Of a stretch of DNA of 64,000 bases, positions 35,872 to 44,332 are shown in pieces. The stretch comes from Bacteroidota bacterium (GTDB lineage Bacteria > Bacteroidota > Bacteroidia > AKYH767-A > OLB10). The stretch lies in assembly GCA_016709725.1 (NCBI GenBank), contig JADJMG010000001.1, positions 124,001 through 188,000 of the forward strand, read 5' to 3'. The notes below the pieces were generated by a model, which saw only the letters and a program-made list of their open reading frames with translations, made no database searches and was not told where the DNA came from. The translations under genes and the position numbers were made by a program. The first letter of the stretch is position 1. Every line of letters begins with the position of its first letter.

Positions 35872-36975
35872 ATGAAAAATCTTCTTTATATACTCCCATT
35901 AGGAATTGCATTCGCATTCACATCTTGTGGCACACCTGATAAAAAAGCTGAACTTGAAGATCTCAAAAAGCAGCAAAGTGAAATCAAAGATAAAATCGCA
36001 ACTCTTGAAGCAGAGCTGAGCAAAAGTGGTGATCAAAAAAAGGTTGCTGGTCGTGATGTAGCTATCACCACCGTAGAACCTGCTCCCTTCAGTCATTTAA
36101 TAGAAGTTCAAGCGCGAGTAGAAGGCGATGAAAACGTAATGGTGAGTCCGGAAACTCCTGGAACTATATCACGCATTTTTGTAAAAGTAGGTGACCAAGT
36201 ATCGCCAGGAACCTTGTTAGCTGAATTAGAAAATTCAGTGTACATGAAGACATTAGCGGAATTGGAAAGTACACGCGATTTTACCAATACCATCTATCTA
36301 AAACAAAAAGCTTTATGGGATCAAAAGATTGGAACTGAAATTCAGTTTTTACAAGCGAAGAATAGCTTGGAGTCAATCGATCGTAAAATGGCAACTGTTC
36401 GTCAACAATTAGAAATGTTACGCATTAAATCTCCTATTCGTGGTACTGTAGACGCAATGGATTTAAAAGTTGGGCAAGCATTCGCACCCGGCCTTCCTGG
36501 ATTGCGTGTGGTAAATTTCTCTAAATTAAAAATTCAAGCCGACGTTGCAGAAGCTTATATCTCTAAAGTGAAAAAAGGAGATTTCGTAGAAGTATATTTC
36601 CCCGATTTAAAATCAAGCGTGAAAGCAAGTATCTCGTATGCAGGAAAAGTTATCGATCCAATCAATCGTACTTTCCGTGTTGAAGTAAACATCAGCAGCA
36701 ACACTGCATCACTTCACCCTAACCAAGTAGCCATTGTTCGTATTGCTGATTATACATCGGCGAGTGCATTTACGTTACCATTAGCCATTGTGCAAAACAC
36801 ACCAGAAGGAAGTTATTTGTTCCTCGCTGAAAATGGTATTGCTAAAAAACAACTGGTGAAACCTGGATTGAATTACGCTGGAAAACTTGAAGTATTGGAA
36901 GGATTGAAGGCGGGTGATAAAGTAATCACAAGCGGCTACCAAGATTTAGTGGACGGACAAAAAATAAATTTATAA
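35872..36975 (+). CDS. efflux RND periplasmic adaptor lipoprotein
   Basis: A 367-residue membrane fusion protein. The N-terminus is a lipoprotein signal (FAFTSCGTPDKK, lipobox Cys at about residue 19), followed by a short coiled coil (DLKKQQSEIKDKIATLEAEL). Barrel-sandwich lipoyl halves follow, with VQARVEGDENVMVSPETPG and KSPIRGTVDAMDLKVGQ, and the helical hairpin lies between them (about 135-185). The beta-barrel and membrane-proximal domains end in GLKAGDKVITSGYQDLVDGQ. It links the RND pump to TolC. It lies 24 bases after tolC and 37 before the pump gene. Confidence 0.94.
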   Translation: MKNLLYILPLGIAFAFTSCGTPDKKAELEDLKKQQSEIKDKIATLEAELSKSGDQKKVAGRDVAITTVEPAPFSHLIEVQARVEGDENVMVSPETPGTISRIFVKVGDQVSPGTLLAELENSVYMKTLAELESTRDFTNTIYLKQKALWDQKIGTEIQFLQAKNSLESIDRKMATVRQQLEMLRIKSPIRGTVDAMDLKVGQAFAPGLPGLRVVNFSKLKIQADVAEAYISKVKKGDFVEVYFPDLKSSVKASISYAGKVIDPINRTFRVEVNISSNTASLHPNQVAIVRIADYTSASAFTLPLAIVQNTPEGSYLFLAENGIAKKQLVKPGLNYAGKLEVLEGLKAGDKVITSGYQDLVDGQKINL

Positions 36976-37012
36976 GCCATATTCTCATCATTCCTTTTCA
37001 AAAAACAAATCT

Positions 37013-40000
37013 ATGAAGGACGTATTCAAAGAATTTAAACCCAGCTCATGGGCAATAGATAATAAAACGAGCATATTCATTCTTACCATCATCATCACGT
37101 TGGCAGGAATCATGGCTTATAATGGATTGCCGAAGGAAAATTTTCCTGATATCAGTCTGCCACAAATATTTGTGACCGTTGTACATCCTGGAACCTCTCC
37201 AGGCGACATGGAAAACTTAATTGCAAAGCCCATTGAAAAGCAATTGAAATCAGCTTCTGGTGTAAAAAAAATCACGAGTAATTCGGTGCAAGATTTCACA
37301 AGCATCATGGTTGAATTTAACACCGATGTGAAAGTGTCGGATGCAAAGCAACGGGTGAAAGACGCTGTTGACAAAGCGCGCACAGACCTTCCCAATGATT
37401 TAAAACAAGAACCTGGAGTAACCGATATTAATTTCAGTGAAATTCCAATTCTATTTATCAACCTATCCGGAGATATGGAATTGAATAAATTGAAAAAATA
37501 TGCGGATGACATCAAAGATAAAATTGAAAGTCTGAAAGAGATAAGTCGCGTTGAAATGGTGGGTGCGCTTGATCGTGAGATTCAAATTAACGTGGACATG
37601 TACAAAATGCAAGCAGCACAAATCGCTTTAGGTGATATTGAACGTGCTGTATCCTTTGAGAACATGTCGATTTCTGGTGGAACCGTATCTACCGATGGAA
37701 TGCGTCGAACTATCGGTGTGAAAGGAGAATTTAAAGATGTGAGTCAAATAAGTAATATCATTATCAGTGGAGCTTCGGGTGCGGCCGTCTATTTAAAAGA
37801 TATTGCAGAAGTAAAAGACACTTACATGGAGCAAGAAAGTTTTGCGCGCTTAGACGGTAAAAATGTAATTACGTTGAATGTTGTAAAACGAACAGGATAT
37901 AATTTGATTGAAGCAACGGATAAGATGAAAGCCATCGTGTCAGAGATGCAAGAGAAAGATTTACCGGCTAACTTGACGGTAACTTTAACCGGTGATCAAA
38001 GTGATTCGACTCGTACTACCTTGCATGATTTGATTAATACCATCATCATCGGATTTATTTTAGTATTGCTTATTCTGATGTTTTTCATGGGAACCACCAA
38101 CGCTTTCTTCGTTGCCGCCAGTGTTCCCTTGTCGATGTTTTTAGCATTCCTCTTCATGCCTGCCATTGGATTTACGATGAACATGATTGTACTCTTTGCA
38201 TTCCTATTAGCGCTCGGTATTGTGGTGGATGATGCCATTGTTGTTATTGAAAACACACATCGTATCTATGACAATGGAAAGCGAAATATAAAAGAAGCAG
38301 CAAAATTAGCAGCGGGCGAAGTGTTCTTGCCAGTACTAAGCGGAACGTTAACCACATTGGCACCGTTTATCCCACTCGCCTTCTGGACGGGAACAATTGG
38401 AGAATTTATGTATTATCTTCCCATCACCCTTATTGTAACATTACTTGCATCGTTATTGGTTGCCTATATTATTAATCCAGTATTTGCGGTGCAATACATG
38501 AAGCCACATGATGACGAACAAATAAAAAATCCAACATTAACACGTGGACTCAAAGTAAGTTCCATTATACTTGTTGCGATTAGTTTATTGTTGCATTTAT
38601 CAGGAAGCCATGCCATGGGAAATTTCATGTTGGTGGTGATCGGATTTAATTTCTTAAACCATTTCTATTTACAAAAAGTGATTTGGAATTTCCAAGACAA
38701 AGCATGGCCCCGATTTAAGGAATGGTATGGAAGAAAACTAGAATGGTCGTTACGTCGTCCAAAAACATTAGTATTAGCGACGGTAATGTTATTTATTGTT
38801 TCTGTTGTTGCTATGATGTTTGGACGAAATGAATTTGTATTCTTCCCAAGTAGTGATCCCAACTTTATTTATGCTTATGTAAAAGCGCCTATAGGAACTG
38901 ACCAAGCCAAAACGGATTCCATTGCTAAAATTGTAGAAAGTAGAGTGGCCAAAGCTTTAGGGCCTAATAATCCTATTGTCACTTCTGTAATTACTAACGT
39001 TGCCGTAGGTACGAATGATGCCAATGAATTTGATCCGAGTGTGCAACCGCATAAAGCAAAAATTACAGTTGCCTTTAAAAAATTCAGTGATCGCGATGGC
39101 ATCTCATCCAAAAAATACTTGACTGACATTCGCGAATCCGTAAAAGGAATTCCAGGAGTAGAAATAACCGTTGATCAAGAACAAGGTGGACCACCTGTTG
39201 GAAAACCCATCAACATCGAAGTGCGCGGCGATAAATTTGAAGACATTGTAAAAGCATCGGAAGACCTACGTCGCTACCTAATCGCTGAAGATGTTCCAGG
39301 TGTTGAGCAGTTGAAGTCAGACTTTGAAATTAGCAAACCTGAGATTGTTTTCAATATCGATCGCGAGCGTGCCAATCGTGAAGGCATCAGCACCGCTCAA
39401 ATTGGAATGGAAATTCGTAATGCAGTATTTGGAAGTGAAGTCAGTAAATTCAGAGATGATAACGATGAGTACCCAATTCAATTACGTTATGAATATGATC
39501 AACGTACGAATGTAGATGCATTGAAGAACACTAAAATTACTTACCGCGACATGAACATGGGCGGTATCGTACGACAAGTTCCACTCTCTGCATTTTGCGA
39601 AATTCAATACTCGAGTACGTATGGTGGTATTAAACGCATCAATCAAAAGCGTGTAATCACTATTAGTTCAAATGTATTGGCAGGGTACGATCCAAATGGT
39701 GTTGTGACTAGTGTACAGAAAAAAGCGGCGCAGTTTCAAGCACCTGATGGTGTAGAAGTGGTGCTCACGGGACAATCAGAAGAACAAGCAGAGACCATGA
39801 GTTTCTTAGGAACAGCGATGTTAGTTTCACTTGGACTTATCTTTTTAATTCTTGTATTCCAATTTAATTCCCTCAGTAAACCCGTCATTATTTTAACTGA
39901 AATTATTTTCAGTATGATTGGTGTATTCTTAGGTTATGCCATTACGGGAATGACGGTTTCTACCATCATGATGGGAATAGGAATTGTAGCATTGGCGGGG

Positions 40001-40450
40001 ATTGTGGTGAGAAACGGAATATTACTCGTTGAATTCACAGACTTACTCATCGAGCAAGGATACAATACGTGGGATGCCATTGTGGAAGCTGGTAAAACGA
40101 GGATGACACCCGTATTATTAACTGCCTGTGCAGCGATCTTTGGACTCATTCCACTTGCTGTTGGATTGAATATTGATTTCGAAAAGTTATTGACTACTGG
40201 AAATCCACATTTATTCTTTGGTGGAGACAGTGTTGCCTTCTGGGGTCCACTCTCTTGGACCATGATCTTCGGACTAAGCTTTGCGACATTCCTTACGCTT
40301 ATTCTAGTTCCTGCAATGTATCTATTAACTGAGCGTGCAAAAATTCGATGGAAACGCTTTACAAATCGTATCTATGGAATAGAAAATGCGCCAAAGCAGG
40401 ATCATGTAAATGCACCGGAGAATAATTTGATTGCTTCGGAAACGAAATAA
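37013..40450 (+). CDS. RND-family efflux pump permease (AcrB/MexB type)
   Basis: A 1145-residue proton-driven pump. It shows an N-terminal membrane helix (about 17-37), a large periplasmic loop, the helix cluster VLLILMFFMGTTNAFFVAAS, FAFLLALGIVVDDAIVVIEN (TM4 with the paired Asp residues of the proton relay) and a second set of helices near the C-terminus (GIGIVALAGIVVRNGILLVE). A segment of about 50-60 residues after the first helix cluster (SSIILVAISLLLHLSGSHAM) carries two extra hydrophobic stretches, making the protein longer than AcrB (1049). Substrates may be drugs, bile-like detergents or lipids; this cannot be predicted. A strong terminator closes the operon. Confidence 0.95.
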   Translation: MKDVFKEFKPSSWAIDNKTSIFILTIIITLAGIMAYNGLPKENFPDISLPQIFVTVVHPGTSPGDMENLIAKPIEKQLKSASGVKKITSNSVQDFTSIMVEFNTDVKVSDAKQRVKDAVDKARTDLPNDLKQEPGVTDINFSEIPILFINLSGDMELNKLKKYADDIKDKIESLKEISRVEMVGALDREIQINVDMYKMQAAQIALGDIERAVSFENMSISGGTVSTDGMRRTIGVKGEFKDVSQISNIIISGASGAAVYLKDIAEVKDTYMEQESFARLDGKNVITLNVVKRTGYNLIEATDKMKAIVSEMQEKDLPANLTVTLTGDQSDSTRTTLHDLINTIIIGFILVLLILMFFMGTTNAFFVAASVPLSMFLAFLFMPAIGFTMNMIVLFAFLLALGIVVDDAIVVIENTHRIYDNGKRNIKEAAKLAAGEVFLPVLSGTLTTLAPFIPLAFWTGTIGEFMYYLPITLIVTLLASLLVAYIINPVFAVQYMKPHDDEQIKNPTLTRGLKVSSIILVAISLLLHLSGSHAMGNFMLVVIGFNFLNHFYLQKVIWNFQDKAWPRFKEWYGRKLEWSLRRPKTLVLATVMLFIVSVVAMMFGRNEFVFFPSSDPNFIYAYVKAPIGTDQAKTDSIAKIVESRVAKALGPNNPIVTSVITNVAVGTNDANEFDPSVQPHKAKITVAFKKFSDRDGISSKKYLTDIRESVKGIPGVEITVDQEQGGPPVGKPINIEVRGDKFEDIVKASEDLRRYLIAEDVPGVEQLKSDFEISKPEIVFNIDRERANREGISTAQIGMEIRNAVFGSEVSKFRDDNDEYPIQLRYEYDQRTNVDALKNTKITYRDMNMGGIVRQVPLSAFCEIQYSSTYGGIKRINQKRVITISSNVLAGYDPNGVVTSVQKKAAQFQAPDGVEVVLTGQSEEQAETMSFLGTAMLVSLGLIFLILVFQFNSLSKPVIILTEIIFSMIGVFLGYAITGMTVSTIMMGIGIVALAGIVVRNGILLVEFTDLLIEQGYNTWDAIVEAGKTRMTPVLLTACAAIFGLIPLAVGLNIDFEKLLTTGNPHLFFGGDSVAFWGPLSWTMIFGLSFATFLTLILVPAMYLLTERAKIRWKRFTNRIYGIENAPKQDHVNAPENNLIASETK

Positions 40451-40454
40451 AATT

Positions 40455-40489
40455 AAAAAAGCCAAGGCATAAATGCCTTGGCTTTTTTG
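40455..40489 (+). terminator. Rho-independent terminator of the efflux operon
   Basis: GCCAAGGCAT pairs with ATGCCTTGGC around two bases, flanked by A6 and T6, five bases after the pump stop codon. Confidence 0.93.
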
Positions 40490-40770
40490 CTTCAAGTTTC
40501 AAGCTGCAAGCTTCAAGTCTTCTCTTCGACTTTAGTGTCCTCGTATGTTTGTCGCGAGACTTCGCGATTAGATTAAAGTTTAATCAATAAAATTTACTGC
40601 TCGAATTGAAAAGAGATAATTGCCACATTAAAGTTCAAGCCTCTCCCCTGCCCTCTCCAGAGGAGAGGGAGTTATAAAAATAAAGTAATCTCTTATGAAC
40701 TCTCAAGTGTCCTCTTGTGCTCTCTTGTGTCTCAAGTGCCTGCCTGCTGCAGGCAGGTTAAAAAGATGGT
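40490..40770. repeat. cluster of dispersed intergenic repeats
   Basis: This gap holds several repeat families side by side: CTTCAAGTTTCAAGCTGCAA (40490-40520), the TCGCGAGACTTCGCGA hairpin (40552-40567), a CCCTCTCC-AGA-GGAGAGGG hairpin (about 40653-40671), and an inverted copy of the 1558-1640 repeat with the CCTGCCTGC/GCAGGCAGG palindrome at 40739-40757. I see no gene in it. Confidence 0.75.
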
Positions 40771-40792
40771 TTTTATATTACGATCATTAATT

Positions 40793-41525
40793 TTTTTTCT
40801 ATAATCAGGATTCAAAAGAGCGTATTGCTTTTAATGCCTGCTCTCGTCCTTTTATTTACATTTTCACTCCAGAAGGTGTGCAAGTGGATAGTGTTAAACT
40901 TCCCAATGACAAATGTGTACGTTCGATGGAGTTTGATGAGTATGATGATTTAATCATCATGGATAACAATGAAGCCGCCATTTATAAATACAGTACACAG
41001 TATAAAAAATTAGAAAGCATCCCCTATACCAAACCAGAAGATTGGTTTAAACAATTGAATCATTACTATAAACTTTTCGAATTGCCTTCCATCCCGACTT
41101 ACTACAGCAATAACGATTACTTGCAAGATTTTTATTTTACTCGTTTCCCCTATTCTTATAATCTCTATTTAAATTATAAGAATGGATTTATTTATCAAGC
41201 ACACTACAACTACATCAAAAAAATTAACAGTCATACCACTTACGCGAACATGAAAAAGGAAGATGTGTGGTTATCGGATAATTTGACTCCTAAGAGTAAA
41301 ATTTTATTAATTAATGATGATAATAAGTCGGTGCTTTACTACGATCGCTTTTACAATTTGATTTATGAGAATACGACCAACAACAAGACCGTAGTGAACG
41401 CTGCATTAGCTGCAAATTCGGAACCCGCACGATTTGATTATTGCACCAACATCAAACAAGAAAAAGTTTTCGGTATTAGCGGATTCAACAAAAGATCCAT
41501 TACTATTTCTAGTTGGAAATTATAA
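40793..41525 (+). pseudogene. 5'-truncated hypothetical protein gene
   Basis: A coding-quality frame runs from about 40793 (after TAA in an AT-run) to the stop at 41523-41525. It has no good start codon at its left end: coding sense is already clear in SKERIAFNACSRPFIYIFTP, upstream of the first usable start (GTG 40878). The visible part (about 243 residues) is rich in Tyr, Asn and Asp and may be the C-terminal part of a beta-propeller-like protein, but I cannot name it. The 5' end stops at the repeat cluster. An ATG at 40766 could join only if the T8 run has one extra T. Confidence 0.6.
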
Positions 41526-41568
41526 TTGCAAGTTGATTTTTTTATGATGGCTACATCCATCTGCTATT

Positions 41569-41691
41569 CTGCCCTTGAGAGCCTCAGGCAGCACCACTCT
41601 GCCCTCGAGAGCCACAGGCAGCAACACTCTGCCCTCGAGAGCCTCAGGCAGCAACACTCTGCCCTCGAGAGCCTCAGGCAGCACCACTCTC
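41569..41691. repeat. 30-bp tandem array of CTGCC...GGCAG hairpins with GAG-AGC-CTC core
   Basis: Four hairpins start at 41569, 41599, 41629 and 41659. Each folds as a CTGCC/GGCAG stem, a T-A pair and an inner GAG/CTC stem around AGC (one copy has CAC instead of CTC). The 30-bp period creates a false frame of 10-residue repeats (41526-41771). The core matches the cluster at 7573-7638, which has a different outer stem. Confidence 0.8.
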
Positions 41692-41708
41692 CTACTCTAA
41701 AAAAAGGC

Positions 41709-41739
41709 AAAAAAAAATGCCTCACTTTCGTAAGGCATT
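41709..41739 (-). terminator. terminator of rplU-rpmA
   Basis: On the minus strand AATGCCT pairs with AGGCATT around a ten-base loop and runs into T9. It lies about 20 bases after the rpmA stop codon. Confidence 0.82.
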
Positions 41740-41760
41740 ATTTGGGATATTATTCAATTA

Positions 41761-42033
41761 TTATGCTGTAGCCGTAGCTTCGAATGGTTTTACGTAAACA
41801 AAGGATTTATCATCCATGCGCTTACGGAACATTACCGTACCATCGATCAAAGCAAACAACGTATGATCTTTTCCGATTCCTACGTTAGCACCAGGATGAT
41901 GCTTTGTTCCGCGTTGACGAACAATGATGTTTCCTGCGATTACTCTTTGACCACCGAAAACTTTAATACCAAGTCTCTTGCTATGTGATTCGCGTCCGTT
42001 CCTAGAACTACCGACGCCTTTTTTGTGTGCCAT
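41761..42033 (-). CDS. rpmA: 50S ribosomal protein L27
   Basis: A 90-residue basic protein of the large subunit near the peptidyl-transferase centre. It begins [20 protein letters not shown], the family start without the cleaved N-terminal extension of Firmicutes, and shows GVKVF-like [20 protein letters not shown] and [20 protein letters not shown]. It follows rplU by 25 bases in the universal L21-L27 order. Confidence 0.98.
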   Translation of the reverse strand: MAHKKGVGSSRNGRESHSKRLGIKVFGGQRVIAGNIIVRQRGTKHHPGANVGIGKDHTLFALIDGTVMFRKRMDDKSFVYVKPFEATATA

Positions 42034-42058
42034 GTTTTAAACTTTTATGCTTTACTAA

Positions 42059-42370
42059 TTAAGCAGTAATTTTTTCAATTTGAATTTTTGTCAAATACTG
42101 ACGGTGACCATTTAATTTTTGGTACCCTTTACGACGCTTCTTCTTAAAAATTAAAACTTTGTCACCTTTTAAGTGAGAAAGTACTTTAGCAGAAACGGAA
42201 GCTCCAGCAATTAGAGGTGCTCCAACTTTAATAGATCCATTATCATCAACGAGTAATACTTCGTTAAAATTTACTGAATCACCTTCATTAGCCTCTAATC
42301 GGTGTATAAAGACAGGAGTGTTTTCCTGAACCTTAAACTGTTGACCGGCGATGTTTACAATTGCGTACAT
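42059..42370 (-). CDS. rplU: 50S ribosomal protein L21
   Basis: A 103-residue 23S rRNA-binding protein starting MYAIVNIAGQQFKVQ, with VLLVDDNGSIKVGAPLI, VLSHLKGDKVLIFKKKRRKG and the conserved YQKLNGHRQYLTKIQI ending. An in-frame ATG at 42433 would add 21 unrelated residues and lies upstream of the predicted promoter, so 42370 is the start. Confidence 0.98.
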   Translation of the reverse strand: MYAIVNIAGQQFKVQENTPVFIHRLEANEGDSVNFNEVLLVDDNGSIKVGAPLIAGASVSAKVLSHLKGDKVLIFKKKRRKGYQKLNGHRQYLTKIQIEKITA

Positions 42371-42402
42371 GTTCTTATTCTTAATTCCCCAATAAGGGAG
42401 GG

Positions 42403-42433
42403 CAAAGATAGAACATAGAAACGGAATTAACAA
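42403..42433 (-). promoter_or_regulatory. promoter of rplU-rpmA (TTG-N20-TATCTTTG)
   Basis: On the minus strand TTG (42431-42433) and TATCTTTG (42403-42410) are 20 bases apart. The predicted leader is about 25-30 bases. It uses the same -7 sequence as tRNA-Val, as expected for highly expressed translation genes. Confidence 0.75.
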
Positions 42434-42695
42434 TATGATGTGAAGAAAAGTATTTTATATGTATTAATCTCATTTTCAATATATTTCATTAGACATTAAC
42501 CCAATAATAAGTTGAAGATGTGCCACTTTTCATCCTTTCCACCTTTAAAATTATAGATTAATAAGCCACGACGCCCAGATCTATTAAAATGGGAAAGTCA
42601 TCCTATCAACCCTCAGTATAATCGTAAAAGGCTGATCTTCAAATATTAATTATCCAAATACAGTATTGCTATAATTACTCACAAAAGAGGCCATA

Positions 42696-43241
42696 TCAAG
42701 CACCACTCGGCTTAATTTGCTTGCTAATTTTCTCCAGCAATTCCATTTGGCGGGCCTGACTTTCGAATAATACTTTGATCTGCTCTTCTAAAAGCAAATC
42801 CATCTTCTGGTGCAAACTTCTTAATTCCAATTCAGCTTTGAGATTGATCAAATAATCATTCTCTCCTCTTTTTCGATCTTTCTCCTCTTTTCGGTTTTGA
42901 CTCATCATAATAATGGGAGCTTGCAGCGCGGCAATGGTCGATAGAATCAAATTCATTAATATAAATGGATACGGATCAAAAATGATTGAATCGGGAGTTG
43001 CCGTATTAACAATAATCCAAATAAATAATAAGATCATAAATGAAATAATGAATTTCCAACTCCCGCCAAAGCGCGCAACTTTGTCGGAGATTCCTTGACC
43101 ACTCGTTAATATTTCTTCTGGCTCATTGAGCAAATTATCAATGATCAACTTTTCTTCACTGATCGTTTGCTCAACAATTTGTTGCCACCTTTTTTGTTGT
43201 TCTTTTTCTTTTGAAAGAATATTCTTTGCGTTGTTTTCCAT
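42696..43241 (-). CDS. DUF1003 family membrane protein
   Basis: A 181-residue protein. It has an N-terminal charged helix, two membrane helices (about residues 67-85 and 98-116) with the DUF1003 signature DPYPFILMNLILSTIAALQA followed by PIIMMSQNR, and a long charged C-terminal coiled coil (ENDYLINLKAELELRSLHQK). The function of the family is unknown. It appears to be transcribed alone. Confidence 0.9.
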   Translation of the reverse strand: MENNAKNILSKEKEQQKRWQQIVEQTISEEKLIIDNLLNEPEEILTSGQGISDKVARFGGSWKFIISFMILLFIWIIVNTATPDSIIFDPYPFILMNLILSTIAALQAPIIMMSQNRKEEKDRKRGENDYLINLKAELELRSLHQKMDLLLEEQIKVLFESQARQMELLEKISKQIKPSGA

Positions 43242-43420
43242 TTTGTACTTTTTAAACGGTGATGAAATTTATGTTACACAATTAAATTTATTCGTCCTAA
43301 AAAATTCATTCATTTAGCGACCGACAAACGATTTTAATTCACTATTAAAGGTATCAAATAAAAACATCAATTCATGAAAGCACTGTGAAAAATACAGATT
43401 CGAAAGAAACTATATTTGAA

Positions 43421-44332
43421 CTATGTCTTTCGACTCCAAATTCGCGAAAGTTTCATCTCCCCTTTCCAACTTATTAAAGCTACACCTGCCAAAATCGCAA
43501 ACAAAGCTACGATATGGAGTGGATTTAATATTTCTCCATCGGCAAGCCCCCATGACAAAGCGATGATGGGCATTAAATAAGTAACCGCAGAGGCGAATAA
43601 AGGTCCTGCTGTTTTGACAAGATTAAAGTAAAGAATATTTGAAAATGCAGTTCCACATATGGATAAAGTAGCTAAACTTAAAAACGCCATTTTTGCTTCA
43701 GGAACTTCAAACAAGCGAACCGAAAAATCAGTGGTGGAAAGAAAAATTCCATATGGAATTCCAACTATCAATAACGAAATAGCAGAAATTAATAAGGCAT
43801 CTTGATCTGCCAAAAATGTTTTGATTACGTTTACACTAAGTCCATAACAACAGGTTGCAATCACAATAAGAATTGCAAAAGCAGCTTCGCCACTAATCCC
43901 GCCTCCTGATCGAATAAATACTAATCCGGCCGCTCCTATAAATCCAATTAGCACACCAATAATTTGTAAGTTCTTGAACTTCGATTTAAAAAACAATATA
44001 CCAATAAGCATCGTGAACAGCGGGGTAAGTGCGTTCAACATTCCGGCTAATGATGATGATAATTTAGTTTGAGCAATAGCAAATAGTAATGCAGGTATTC
44101 CACTACCCACAGCACCAACTATTGCCATGTATTTAATGGAACTTATTTTCAAATTTTTAAATCGACGAATAGCAAATAAAGAAGAAGCGATGCATGCAAT
44201 CACCATACGGATTGCAGCTACTTGTTCGGGTGGAAAACCCTTTAAACCTTGTTTCATTAAAATAAACGAACTGCCCCATATCAATGTTAAAATGATGAGC
44301 ATAGCCCATTTGAGCGTAAGAAGATTTTTCAT
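43421..44332 (-). CDS. EamA/DMT family transporter
   Basis: A 303-residue protein with ten membrane helices formed by two EamA repeats. The first repeat starts MLIILTLIWGSSFILMKQGL and includes LLFAIAQTKLSSSLAGMLNA (the conserved end of repeat 1). The second starts near residue 155 and ends PLFASAVTYLMPIIALSWGL. These proteins export metabolites or amino acids; the substrate is unknown. It overlaps the helicase gene by four bases, so translation of the two is coupled. Confidence 0.9.
   Translation of the reverse strand: MKNLLTLKWAMLIILTLIWGSSFILMKQGLKGFPPEQVAAIRMVIACIASSLFAIRRFKNLKISSIKYMAIVGAVGSGIPALLFAIAQTKLSSSLAGMLNALTPLFTMLIGILFFKSKFKNLQIIGVLIGFIGAAGLVFIRSGGGISGEAAFAILIVIATCCYGLSVNVIKTFLADQDALLISAISLLIVGIPYGIFLSTTDFSVRLFEVPEAKMAFLSLATLSICGTAFSNILYFNLVKTAGPLFASAVTYLMPIIALSWGLADGEILNPLHIVALFAILAGVALISWKGEMKLSRIWSRKT

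Noticed and set aside
41526..41771. Plus-strand frame with ALESLRQHHS repeats
   Set aside because: A by-product of the 30-bp hairpin repeat; it runs into the end of rpmA on the other strand.
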